Below are positions 34,814-44,117 of a stretch of DNA of 64,000 bases, piece by piece. The DNA comes from Zoogloea sp041917255 (lineage in GTDB: Bacteria > Pseudomonadota > Gammaproteobacteria > Burkholderiales > Rhodocyclaceae): contig JAYRYA010000006.1 of the NCBI GenBank assembly GCA_041917255.1, positions 95,662 to 159,661 of the forward strand, in the 5' to 3' direction. The first letter of the stretch is position 1. Every line of letters begins with the position of its first letter. The notes beneath the pieces are model-generated. The model had not been told where the DNA came from and made no database searches. It was given only the letters and a program-made list of their open reading frames with translations. Made by a program: the position numbers and the translations under genes.

Positions 34814-36271
34814 TCAAGCTCCTGTTCCACCCACGGTGAGCCCATCGATGCGCAGGGTGGGCTGGCCGACCCCCACCGGCACGCTCTGACCATCCTTGCC
34901 GCAGGTACCGACGCCCGGGTCCAGCGCCAGGTCGTTGCCGATCATCGATACGCGGGTCAGGCAGTCCGGGCCGTTGCCGATGAGCGTCGCGCCCTTCACC
35001 GGGCGGGTCACCTTGCCATCTTCAATGAGATAACACTCGGAGGTGGAGAACACGAACTTGCCCGAGGTGATATCCACCTGTCCGCCACCGAAGTTGGCAG
35101 CGTAGAGGCCGTTCTTCACCGAGGCGATGATCTCCGCAGGCTCGTACTGGCCGGCGAGCATGATGGTGTTGGTCATCCGTGGCAGCGGCAGGTGGGCGAA
35201 GGACTCACGGCGGCCGTTGCCGGTGGGCGCGACACCCATCAGACGGGCATTGAGCATGTCCTGCATGTAGCCGGTGAGGATGCCGTCCTCGATCAGCACG
35301 GTGCGCTGGGTCGGGTTGCCCTCGTCGTCGATGGTGAGCGAGCCGCGGCGATCCGGCAGGGTGCCGTCATCCACCACCGTCACGCCCTTGGCCGCCACTT
35401 GCTGGCCGATGCGGCCGCTGAAGGCCGAGCTTTCCTTGCGGTTGAAGTCGCCCTCCAGACCGTGGCCGATGGCCTCGTGAAGCAGGATGCCGGGCCAGCC
35501 GTTGCCGAGCACCACGGTCATCAGGCCCGCCGGTGCCGGGCCGGCGCCCAGATTGACCCGCGCCTGATGCACCGCGGCCTTCGCAAAGCCCGCCAGCACG
35601 TCGTCGCTGAAATAGCCGTAGTCGTAGCGCCCGCCGCCACCGCCGGAGCCCTGCTCGCGGCGGCCGTTCTCTTCCATGATGACGCTGACCGACACCCGCA
35701 CCAGCGGACGCACATCGGCCGCCAGATGGCCATCGCTACGCGCCACGAGCACCACTTCCCACGAACCGACGAGGCTGGCCATGACTTCCTTGACGCGCGG
35801 ATCTTCGGCCCGGGCCATGGCCTCGAGACGCTCCAGCAGCTTGACCTTGGCCACGTCGTCCAGCGAGCCGTGGGGGTTGTCGGCGCGGTAGAGGGCCAGC
35901 GGGCCCTTCTTGACGGCCTCGATCTTGTGGGCCTTGCGACGGCCGCTGTCGGCGATCGCGCGAGTGGCCGCAGCGGCATCCTTCAGCGCCTTCAGGCTGA
36001 TGTCGTCGGAGTAGGCGAAGGCGGTCTTCTCGCCGGTGATGGCGCGCACGCCGACGCCCTGCTCGATGTTGAAGCTGCCCGACTTGACGATGCCTTCCTC
36101 GAGGCTCCAGGCCTCGGAGCGGTGGTACTGGAAGTACAGATCGGCGTAGTCGAGCTTGTGCCGGAAGAGCTTGCCGAAGACCTTGTCGAGATCCTCGAAA
36201 TCGAGGTCATAGGGCTTGAGCAGCAGCTTGCTGGCGATCTTCAGGGGGTTCTGCGGGGGATTCTTGCTCAT
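34814..36271 (-). CDS. tldD: Metalloprotease TldD
   Basis: A 485-residue subunit of the TldD/TldE zinc protease, which trims peptides such as microcin B17 precursor and CcdA. The catalytic motif HEAIGHGLEGD gives H265, E266 and H270. The third ligand region GTCGKDGQ is near the C-terminus. SGGGGGRYDYG and the N-terminal MAP30-like helical domain are also typical. TldE (PmbA) is not in the window. It follows the nitrilase gene by 15 bp and precedes the PilJ-like gene by 1 bp. Confidence 0.95.
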   Translation of the reverse strand: MSKNPPQNPLKIASKLLLKPYDLDFEDLDKVFGKLFRHKLDYADLYFQYHRSEAWSLEEGIVKSGSFNIEQGVGVRAITGEKTAFAYSDDISLKALKDAAAATRAIADSGRRKAHKIEAVKKGPLALYRADNPHGSLDDVAKVKLLERLEAMARAEDPRVKEVMASLVGSWEVVLVARSDGHLAADVRPLVRVSVSVIMEENGRREQGSGGGGGRYDYGYFSDDVLAGFAKAAVHQARVNLGAGPAPAGLMTVVLGNGWPGILLHEAIGHGLEGDFNRKESSAFSGRIGQQVAAKGVTVVDDGTLPDRRGSLTIDDEGNPTQRTVLIEDGILTGYMQDMLNARLMGVAPTGNGRRESFAHLPLPRMTNTIMLAGQYEPAEIIASVKNGLYAANFGGGQVDITSGKFVFSTSECYLIEDGKVTRPVKGATLIGNGPDCLTRVSMIGNDLALDPGVGTCGKDGQSVPVGVGQPTLRIDGLTVGGTGA

Positions 36272-36286
36272 GTTCGAGTACGGCTT

Positions 36287-37102
36287 TCAGCTGATCTTGC
36301 GATGTTTGAGGGCCGGCAGGCTGGCACGGACTTCGGCGATGCGGGCCGGGTTCAGGTCGGCGATGATGACGCCGGGGCCTTCCGGCAAACGGGCGACGAC
36401 TTCGCCCCACGGATCGATGATGAGGCTGTTTCCCCACGTGCGCCGGCCACCTGGGTGAACGCCGCCCTGGGCACTGGCGAGCACGTAGCACTGATTTTCG
36501 ATGGCCCTGGCGCGCAGCAGGACTTCCCAGTGGGCGCGGCCGGTGGTGTAGGTGAAGGCGGCTGGCAGGACGATGAGATCCACCTCGCCCATCGCCCGGA
36601 AGAGTTCGGGAAAGCGCAGGTCGTAGCAGATCGACAAGCCGACTGAGCCACACGGGCCTTCGAAGGTCACCACGTCGCTGCCCGGCTCGATGGTGGCGGA
36701 TTCGTCATAGCGCTCAGCCCCCCGCACGAAGCCAAACAGGTGCACCTTGTCGTAGCGGGCCACGCGACGGCCAGTGTTGTCATAGACGAGGGTGGTATTG
36801 CGCACCTTGTCCGGCACATCGGCCGTGAGCGGACACGAGCCCCCAACCAGCCACACCTTGTGCCGACGCGCGGCATCCTTCATGAAGGCCTGAATCGGCC
36901 CGTCGCTGTCCCGCTCGCGGATGCGTACCTTGGCGGTTTCGTCGGAGGTGATGAGCGGGAAATACTCGGGCAGCACGACGAGTTGCGCGCCGGCGGCGGC
37001 GGCCTCGCCGATCAGGCGGTCAGCCTCGGCAAGGTTGGCGGCCACATCGGGGCCCGACACCATCTGGACGGCGGCGATACGGCAGGGAGGGCGGTCGCTC
37101 AT
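36287..37102 (-). CDS. Carbon-nitrogen hydrolase (Nit1/Nit2-like, probable deaminated glutathione amidase)
   Basis: A 271-residue nitrilase-superfamily amidase with the Glu-Lys-Cys triad: E46 (LVVLPEYFP), K119 (YDKVHLFGF) and C159 (SICYDLRFPELFR). The YDKVHLF and CYDLRFPE contexts match the Nit1 branch, whose members repair deaminated glutathione. Length fits a single nitrilase domain. The ATG overlaps the yhdP stop by 4 bases (ATGA), so yhdP-nit-tldD reads as one operon. Confidence 0.9.
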   Translation of the reverse strand: MSDRPPCRIAAVQMVSGPDVAANLAEADRLIGEAAAAGAQLVVLPEYFPLITSDETAKVRIRERDSDGPIQAFMKDAARRHKVWLVGGSCPLTADVPDKVRNTTLVYDNTGRRVARYDKVHLFGFVRGAERYDESATIEPGSDVVTFEGPCGSVGLSICYDLRFPELFRAMGEVDLIVLPAAFTYTTGRAHWEVLLRARAIENQCYVLASAQGGVHPGGRRTWGNSLIIDPWGEVVARLPEGPGVIIADLNPARIAEVRASLPALKHRKIS

Positions 37103-40100
37103 TGTTTATCCTCACGGTGTGGAACGGCGATGTCCGATGCCGGGCGCGTCGTCTGGACGGGCGCAGCGGAGAGCTTCTCGACCTTGGGATCGGACCATCC
37201 CCCGGTCACGGCGTATTCGAAGCTGAACAGTTTCTCGACCGGATCGCGCAGCGCCTTCTGGACAAGGTAGGCCGCCAGACCGACCGCCGGATTGATCACC
37301 CCGGTGGTGGCAATGGCTGAGCCGAAGGCGACCGACTCGGACAGCGTCGGCTGGACGCGCACGCGAAGGTTCTGGGTTTCGCGCCCCGCATCGGCCTCGC
37401 CGCTCATGAACACCCGTGCCGCCGGGCCCAGGATCTCCAGGTCGTCGGTCCGAAGCACGCCCTGATTCATCTGGATGCTACCGGAAATGCGGTCGAAGGC
37501 GAATCCTTCGGAAAACACGTCGCGGAAGTCCAGCGTGATGCGCCGCGGCAGCGCCTGCAGGCTGAGCACCCCGAGCAGGCGCCCGACGCCCGGATCAAGC
37601 TGGGCGAACTGTCCGTTGTCTGCCTTCACGTGCATCCTGCCTCCAAGACTGGCGATGTGCAGCGCGGTCGGCGGGCCGCGCCACACCACTTCGCCTTCAA
37701 GTTCGCCTTTCCCGCGCCGCACTGCCTCGGGGTAGCCAAGGCGGGTCAGCATCTTTTCGACATTGCTCACGTCGAGCTTGAAGCCGAGCCGGGTCTCCTC
37801 ACGGGCACCCGGGCGCCAAACACCCTTGCCGGTCAGGCTACCGTCCGGGTTGGTGATGGCAAGCTGTTCGAGCCGCCACAGGTCGCCCCGGTTGGCGGCC
37901 TTGAGTTCAAGCCGACCGAGCTGGCGACCGCGCAACACAAAGCTGTCGGCGATCACGTCGAGCCCCGGAAGCTCCGACAGACGTTCCTCATCGGGCCGCG
38001 AAGTGTCGGGCGCGCCATCCTTCGCCGCACTGCCCAGCGCCAGCTGACGGAAGCGGGCCTGCAACCGGCCGCGCCCCTGATCCCGCCAGACGAAGTCGCC
38101 GGTGGCCTCCTTGCTCGACATCTGTGCCTGCCAGCCCCCCTCCTCCATCACCGCACGGAGATTCACATCGCTGAGACGCTGGCCGAGCATGCGAAGTTCG
38201 CCAGCCCGCAGCGCCAGCCCGGAGAGCGGAAAGCCCGCGTCGCCAGTACCCGTCGGATCGGCCGGGCGCTGCCGGCGCTCGGGGTTGCCCTCCAGCGCCT
38301 TGCGCCAGGCATCGGCATCGAGCCGATCGGCGTTGGCGGCCACCAGCACGCCCTTGTCGGCCAGACGCACCGGTTCGTTGAGCGCAATCCCACCGCGGGT
38401 GATGATCGCCCGGCCGTTCTCAAGGCGGCGCTGGAACTGGGCCTGGAAGACCGATCCGGCCGACAGCTTGAGCACGTCGCCCGCCCCCCCGCCGCTGCCG
38501 GGCGGCACGGCGATCTCGAAGCGGAATGGCAGGCTGCCGGCGGCCGACTTATTGAGCGGGTCGGGCAAGCTCGACACCACGCCCTGAAGGTTGCTGTCGA
38601 GGGCGAACTCGACGCCACCCTTCTTGGGCACCGTGACCGCGCCCTTCCAGGCGGCACTGCCGGAGAGGTGATCCAGCACCGGCAGATCGAGCTCCTGGCG
38701 CAGCGCGGCGATGCTCAGGCTGCCCTGGGCGTTGAGCACCACGCTGCCGTCCGGGCGGGTGCCGCCCGCCACGCTGACCGCGTCGCCAAACACCTTTGCA
38801 ACGCCGTTCTTCACCGTGAGCTGGCTTTCGGTGAAGCCGATCCGGCCGCCGGCTTCGGTGAAGGGCGGCAACGCCGGATCGACCTGCAACCGGTTGCGCG
38901 CGAAGACGTACTCGCCGCGCACCTTCGATTCGTGCAGGTGGTGCAGCGGCAGCACCAGCTGCAGGCTCAGGTTGCCCGCGCCCTCGACCCGGAAGGGGTC
39001 GGTGAAGTGGTTGATGCTCTCGCCCACCGGGCTCTGGGCGATGAAGCGCAGGAAATCCTGGCTCGGGCCGCTCGCGGCGCCGTCGATGGTGAGCACCGCA
39101 TCCCGCTCGAAATCAGGGAGCGCCACGCTCACATCCTTGAGTTCGGCGCCGAAGATGCGACCCCGGTGAGCCTTGATGCTCATCCCCGGCCCCTCGAAGA
39201 CCAGCTCGCCCGAGATGCCCTCGATCTTCGGCCAACCCTGGGCATAGTCGAGTTGCCCGTCGGCCATGCGGGCGGTGACACGGAAGGTGCCATCCTTGGG
39301 GTTGCGGAACGGAAATTTCGCCAGATCGCCCTTCAGCACCAGCCGGGCATCCTGCGCCTTGCCGCCGACGAGGCTGCGCTGGAGCCAGTCGCGGGCCTCG
39401 GCCCCCACCACGGCCGGCACGTAGCGCCACACGGCGCGGGCGTCGGCCTCCGAAAACCGCGCCTGCAGATCGATCTCGCCCGGCGTGTCGGCCTGGGCCC
39501 GGTAGCGTCCGGCCGCCGAGCCGCGAGTGTCGCGGTTGGCAAAGTTGGCGCTCGCGAGGCTCACTTCCAGCTGACCACCCGGATGGCTCCAGCTGCCTTC
39601 GGCAGACAGCTCGGCGAGGGCCAGCTGCGGCTGGGGGAAGATCTGCGGTAGCACCAGCGTCGCATCGCGCCCCGTGAGGTTGAAGCGTCCGCCCCGCTCG
39701 TTGCCGTCCACGCGCCCCGACAACCCCGAGAAACCCGGCCACGCGCCCACCGGCTCGATGCCCAGCCCGGCGAAGCGCGCATCCACCACGTAGCTGAGCA
39801 GCCGCCCGGCGTCGTTGCTCCACTTGAGATTGACCGGCGCAACGCTGCCCTGGGGCGCCAGATCCGCCAGCCGGGCGTGGAAGGCCGGATCGAAGGGCAG
39901 GCGGCTGGCCAGCCGGGACAAGACGTTCAGGTCGAGCCGGTTGGCGACGAACTCACCCTTCGCCGGGGAGGTGCCGGTCTTGTCGCGCAGGGACAGGAAG
40001 AAGTCGGTTGGCGCAAGGTTCAGTCCGTCACTGGTTTCGAGGCTGAGCTGGCGGCCGCTGGCCTCGGTGAGGCCGCCCTCGTCGTGATAGCGCAGCCGCC

Positions 40101-41019
40101 CGGATGCCCGTTGCAGCGGGATGGGGTCCAGACCCCTGGCGAGCGTGGCACGGGCGTTGCGCAGGGCAAAATCGGCGGTGACGCCGGTAGCCCGACCATC
40201 GGCGAACTCGAACCACACCCGCAACCCGCCGGCGCCATCCACCGGCAGGGGGTAATCCACCCACTGGCGCCAGGCGCCCAGATCGGCGTAATCAAGCCCG
40301 GCGTAGAGCTCGCCACGCCACTCCGCGGGCTTGGACGGATCGTGTCCGCGCAGGTCGCCGCGTACATCGAGCGCGGCCGCCAGCCGGCTTGGCGGCTCGG
40401 CGGTAAGACCGAAACGGTGGTGACTGCCGAAGTTGTCGAGGCGGAACGCCAGCTTGTCGAGCACCAGCGGCTCGGCCTCGCGCAGGGCGTCGTGCCACGA
40501 CAGGCGGGCGTTGCGGATCTGGATGCGGCGTTGGTCGAACAGCCACTGGGCGAAGCCGCCTTTCTCGCCGTCGGTCTTGATGGCCAGCCCGGCGACGAAG
40601 ATCTGTCCGTCGGCATCGCGTCGGATCGCCAGGTCGGGGGATTCGATCTCCAGCCGGTTGAGGCGCAGACGCATCAGCAGCAGCGACATCCAGGCCGGCT
40701 CGGCCTCCACGTGATTCAAGGTCAGGGCGGGCTGGCCGGCGGCGTCCTTGACGGTGAGCCCGTCGATGCGGAAGGTCGGATGCAGCCCGCCCCAGTCGGC
40801 GGTCAGGCTGGCGATTTCCACCGGGCGGCCCAGCGAACGGGAGAGCAGATCGGCGACCTCGCCCCGGTAGGCTGGCACGTTGGGCAGCACACCGTGACGA
40901 ATGACCAGGAAGGCCAGTCCGCCAACGAAATAAGCCACCAGCGCCAGCATGGCCAGCCGATGCAGGCAGAAGCGCGGCAGGTGCAGCAGGGACGACAGGG
41001 AGAAGCGCCGCTCGGTCAC
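37099..41019 (-). CDS. yhdP: YhdP, AsmA-like bridge-type lipid transport protein
   Basis: A 1306-residue envelope protein. One N-terminal membrane segment (about 20-42, LAMLALVAYFVGGLAFLVI) anchors it. The rest is a long periplasmic AsmA/DUF3971-type beta repeat region that ends with the conserved LLGVLSLQALPRRITLDFRD and VFSEGFAFDRISGS segments. YhdP in E. coli (1266 residues) helps move phospholipids to the outer membrane, with TamB and YdbH. A GTG codon is the start. It is divergent from glnE across 148 bp. Confidence 0.9.
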   Translation of the reverse strand: MTERRFSLSSLLHLPRFCLHRLAMLALVAYFVGGLAFLVIRHGVLPNVPAYRGEVADLLSRSLGRPVEIASLTADWGGLHPTFRIDGLTVKDAAGQPALTLNHVEAEPAWMSLLLMRLRLNRLEIESPDLAIRRDADGQIFVAGLAIKTDGEKGGFAQWLFDQRRIQIRNARLSWHDALREAEPLVLDKLAFRLDNFGSHHRFGLTAEPPSRLAAALDVRGDLRGHDPSKPAEWRGELYAGLDYADLGAWRQWVDYPLPVDGAGGLRVWFEFADGRATGVTADFALRNARATLARGLDPIPLQRASGRLRYHDEGGLTEASGRQLSLETSDGLNLAPTDFFLSLRDKTGTSPAKGEFVANRLDLNVLSRLASRLPFDPAFHARLADLAPQGSVAPVNLKWSNDAGRLLSYVVDARFAGLGIEPVGAWPGFSGLSGRVDGNERGGRFNLTGRDATLVLPQIFPQPQLALAELSAEGSWSHPGGQLEVSLASANFANRDTRGSAAGRYRAQADTPGEIDLQARFSEADARAVWRYVPAVVGAEARDWLQRSLVGGKAQDARLVLKGDLAKFPFRNPKDGTFRVTARMADGQLDYAQGWPKIEGISGELVFEGPGMSIKAHRGRIFGAELKDVSVALPDFERDAVLTIDGAASGPSQDFLRFIAQSPVGESINHFTDPFRVEGAGNLSLQLVLPLHHLHESKVRGEYVFARNRLQVDPALPPFTEAGGRIGFTESQLTVKNGVAKVFGDAVSVAGGTRPDGSVVLNAQGSLSIAALRQELDLPVLDHLSGSAAWKGAVTVPKKGGVEFALDSNLQGVVSSLPDPLNKSAAGSLPFRFEIAVPPGSGGGAGDVLKLSAGSVFQAQFQRRLENGRAIITRGGIALNEPVRLADKGVLVAANADRLDADAWRKALEGNPERRQRPADPTGTGDAGFPLSGLALRAGELRMLGQRLSDVNLRAVMEEGGWQAQMSSKEATGDFVWRDQGRGRLQARFRQLALGSAAKDGAPDTSRPDEERLSELPGLDVIADSFVLRGRQLGRLELKAANRGDLWRLEQLAITNPDGSLTGKGVWRPGAREETRLGFKLDVSNVEKMLTRLGYPEAVRRGKGELEGEVVWRGPPTALHIASLGGRMHVKADNGQFAQLDPGVGRLLGVLSLQALPRRITLDFRDVFSEGFAFDRISGSIQMNQGVLRTDDLEILGPAARVFMSGEADAGRETQNLRVRVQPTLSESVAFGSAIATTGVINPAVGLAAYLVQKALRDPVEKLFSFEYAVTGGWSDPKVEKLSAAPVQTTRPASDIAVPHREDKQ

Positions 41020-41167
41020 GCGGATAGCAGGCGCGGGCCGCGGGTGGAATCAACAGCGCACCGCCGCACACCGACGCATCCGGCATCAGGCTTGACGAAA
41101 ATCAGTCCGGCAGACATAACTCGGGGCGAACATAGACAATCGCCCATTCTACCAATCGGCCCACGCC

Positions 41168-43873
41168 ATGTCCGAACAGCCCAAAGATCCGGCAGCCAGC
41201 CTGCCCAAGCCCATCGAAGACGCCCTCGCCTGCTCGCGCTTCCTGCGTCGCCAGCTCGACAGCCGCAGCTGGCTCGGCCCGCGCCTGGCGGCCAGCATCG
41301 GCCAGCCCCTCGACGCCGCCGCCCTGCGGGATTTCCTGCGCGACGAGAAGGTGGACGACAACACCCTCAAACCCGTGCTGCGCCGGCTGCGGGCCTGGGT
41401 GTTCTGCCATGTGCTGGTGCGCGACATCGCCCGGCTGGCCGATCTCGCCGAAGTCACCGAGACGATGACACTCCTGGCCGACATCGCCGTCGAGACGGCC
41501 CACGACATCCTGCGGGCGCAGCTCGTTGCCCGCCACGGCGTGCCCCTGTCAGCGGACGGTCGGGAGCAGGAATTCATCATCATCGGCATGGGCAAGCTGG
41601 GTGGGCGGGAGCTCAACGTCTCGTCGGACATCGACCTGATCTACGTCTACCCCGAGGACGGCAGCACCGCCGGCCCCAAGATCATCGACAACTTCGAGTT
41701 CTTCACCAAACTCGGCCGCGGCATCATCCAGGCGCTCAACGACCTCACCGGCGACGGCCAGGTCTTCCGCGTCGACATGCGCCTGCGCCCCAATGGCGAT
41801 TCGGGCCCGCTGGTGGCCAGCTTCGACATGCTCGAAAACTACTTCATCACCCAGGGCCGCGAGTGGGAGCGCTACGCCTGGATCAAGGCCCGCGTGATGA
41901 CCGGCATTCGTGGGGCCGAACTGGGCGCCATCGCCCGCCCCTTCATCTTCCGCAAGTACCTGGACTTTGGCGCCATCAACGCCATGCGCGACCTGCACGC
42001 CCAGATCCGCCGGGAGGTGGCCCGCAAGGACATGGCCAATAACGTCAAGCTGGGCCCCGGCGGCATCCGCGAGATCGAGTTTCTGGCCCAGGTGTTCCAG
42101 CTGATCCGTGGCGGCCGCGACACCGCGCTGCAGATCAAGCCGACCCTCAAGGTGCTGACCCGGCTGGCCGAGCGCGGCATCGTCACCCGTGAAGCCGAGC
42201 ACGAGCTGGGCGCCGCCTATGACTTCCTGCGCAGGATCGAGCACCGCCTGCAGTACCTGGACGACGCCCAGACCCACAACCTGCCCACCAACCCGGCCGA
42301 CCAGGCCATCCTCGCCCGCTCGATGGGCTTTGCCTCTTACGAGGCACTGCTCACCGAACTCGACGACCACCGGGAGTCGGTCGGCCGCCACTTCAACAGC
42401 GTTTTCGGCAACCCCACCGAAGCCGGCCACGACCTCGACACCCTGTGGGCCACCGCCTGCGACGAAGCCCGCGGCACCGAGGAGTTCCAGCGTCTCGGCT
42501 ACCCCGATCCGGCTGCCGCGGCGCGGCGCCTGTCCACCCTGCGCAGCGGCAACCGCTACCAGCAGATGCCGCCGTCCATCAAGCAGCGCTTCGACCCGCT
42601 GATCCCGCGGGTCATCGAAGCCGCCGCCGAAACCGCGCATCCCAACGCCACCTTCGAGCGTCTGCTCGACCTGCTCGACGCCATCAGCCGCCGCGGCGCC
42701 TACCTCGCGCTGCTCCAGCAGTATCCGCAAACAGTGCACAAGATCGCCGAGCTGGTGAGCGCTTCGGCCTGGGCCGCCCAGTTCCTCAACCAGCACCCGA
42801 TCCTGCTCGACGAGGCCATCGATCCGCGGATGCTCGAAGAAGAGCTTGACCTGCCCGCCTTCCGCACCGATCTCGCCCGCCAGCTCGACGAGCTGGAACC
42901 GGACATGGAGCGCCAGATGGATCTGATGCGCGAGCAGCACCACGCCCAGGTCTTCCGCCTCCTCACCAAGGACATCGCCGGCAAGCTCACCGTCGAACGC
43001 CACGCCGACTTCCTCTCGGCGCTGGCCGACATCATGGTGGATCTCGCCGTCACCTGCAGCTGGCACAAGATCAAGAACCGCCACCGGGACCACCCCTTGT
43101 TCGCGGTGCTGGCCTACGGCAAGCTCGGTGGAAAGGAGCTGGGCTACGCCTCGGACCTCGACATGGTCTTCGTCCATGACGACGACGCCCCGGAGGCCGC
43201 CGAGATCTACACCCGCCTGGGCCAGCGCACCAACACCTGGCTCTCCGCCCAGACGCCCGCCGGCCTGCTCTTCGAGACCGACCTGCGCCTGCGCCCCAAC
43301 GGCGACTCCGGGCTGATGGTGGTATCGCTGGACGCCTTCCGCCAATATCAGCTCGAGAACGCCTGGGTGTGGGAACACCAGGCGCTCACCCGAGCCCGTT
43401 TCTGCGCCGGCGATCCGGCGATCGGCCGCAAGTTCGAGGCCATCCGCGTCGAGGTGCTGCGCCAGCGGCGCGATCTCGCCACCCTGCGCGACGAAGTCAT
43501 GGCCATGCGCCTGAAGATGTTCGAAGGGCACCCCAACAAGACCAGCCTCTTCGACCTGAAGCACGACCGTGGCGGGCAGGTGGATGTGGAGTTCATCGTT
43601 CAGTACATCGTGCTCGGCCATGCCCACACCCACGCCAGCCTTACCGGCAACCTGGGCAACATCGCGCTGCTCGGGATGGCAGGCGAGCTGGGCCTGATCC
43701 CCGCCGACCAGGCGGCCATCGCCGCCGACAGCTATCGCGAGTACCGTCGCCTGCAACACGGTCTGCGTCTCAACAACCAGCCGTCGCGGATCGATGCCGA
43801 TCTCGTCGCCGACATGGCCGCCGGGGTGCGCGCCCTCTGGAACCACGTCTTCGACGACACCCTGCCGGTCTGA
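41168..43873 (+). CDS. glnE: Bifunctional glutamine synthetase adenylyltransferase/adenylyl-removing enzyme
   Basis: A 901-residue enzyme that adenylylates and deadenylylates glutamine synthetase under PII control. Two nucleotidyltransferase cores are visible: GMGKLGGRELNVSSDIDLIY near residue 140 (adenylyl-removing half) and AYGKLGGKELGYASDLDMVF near 650 (adenylylating half). Each has its DxD pair. Helical GlnD-like linkers follow each core (RHRDH region; RGGQVDVEFIVQY). Slightly shorter than E. coli GlnE (946). A strong hairpin lies just past the stop codon. Confidence 0.96.
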   Translation: MSEQPKDPAASLPKPIEDALACSRFLRRQLDSRSWLGPRLAASIGQPLDAAALRDFLRDEKVDDNTLKPVLRRLRAWVFCHVLVRDIARLADLAEVTETMTLLADIAVETAHDILRAQLVARHGVPLSADGREQEFIIIGMGKLGGRELNVSSDIDLIYVYPEDGSTAGPKIIDNFEFFTKLGRGIIQALNDLTGDGQVFRVDMRLRPNGDSGPLVASFDMLENYFITQGREWERYAWIKARVMTGIRGAELGAIARPFIFRKYLDFGAINAMRDLHAQIRREVARKDMANNVKLGPGGIREIEFLAQVFQLIRGGRDTALQIKPTLKVLTRLAERGIVTREAEHELGAAYDFLRRIEHRLQYLDDAQTHNLPTNPADQAILARSMGFASYEALLTELDDHRESVGRHFNSVFGNPTEAGHDLDTLWATACDEARGTEEFQRLGYPDPAAAARRLSTLRSGNRYQQMPPSIKQRFDPLIPRVIEAAAETAHPNATFERLLDLLDAISRRGAYLALLQQYPQTVHKIAELVSASAWAAQFLNQHPILLDEAIDPRMLEEELDLPAFRTDLARQLDELEPDMERQMDLMREQHHAQVFRLLTKDIAGKLTVERHADFLSALADIMVDLAVTCSWHKIKNRHRDHPLFAVLAYGKLGGKELGYASDLDMVFVHDDDAPEAAEIYTRLGQRTNTWLSAQTPAGLLFETDLRLRPNGDSGLMVVSLDAFRQYQLENAWVWEHQALTRARFCAGDPAIGRKFEAIRVEVLRQRRDLATLRDEVMAMRLKMFEGHPNKTSLFDLKHDRGGQVDVEFIVQYIVLGHAHTHASLTGNLGNIALLGMAGELGLIPADQAAIAADSYREYRRLQHGLRLNNQPSRIDADLVADMAAGVRALWNHVFDDTLPV

Positions 43874-43888
43874 TCCGGCCAGACAGCT

Positions 43889-43920
43889 GCGCTGCGGGGA
43901 GGATTTTCTCCTCGCAGCGC
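43889..43920 (+). terminator. Strong hairpin downstream of glnE
   Basis: A 13-bp stem (43889-43901 with 43908-43920, one G-U pair) closes a GATTTT loop. No T-run follows on the plus strand (CCCCCAATCGG). It may be a factor-dependent terminator or an mRNA 3'-end stabiliser. Confidence 0.5.
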
Positions 43921-44117
43921 CCCCCAATCGGCAAAAAAAGTCAACACAAGCCGCAACAAAGCCGTACAATCCGCCGGCCGTACGCCAACCAATCAGCGTA
44001 CCGGTCTTCCATCATTCGCTTCGTCCGATCCGCCGCGATCACGAACACTCGTTGCGCCCGCCCCGATTGGTGCCGCTCATCTCAAGCGGTCAGGCCGTCG
44101 CAGGAGCACACAATCCA

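Noticed and set aside
37630..39651. Long plus-strand frame opposite yhdP
   Set aside because: Shadow frame; yhdP is supported by family motifs and by translational overlap with the nitrilase gene.
41549..43969. Very long open frame on the minus strand opposite glnE (about 800 codons)
   Set aside because: Antisense shadow of glnE. High GC keeps the opposite frame open; the protein is a Gly/Val/Glu/His-rich string with no domain, and the glnE frame has complete family motifs.
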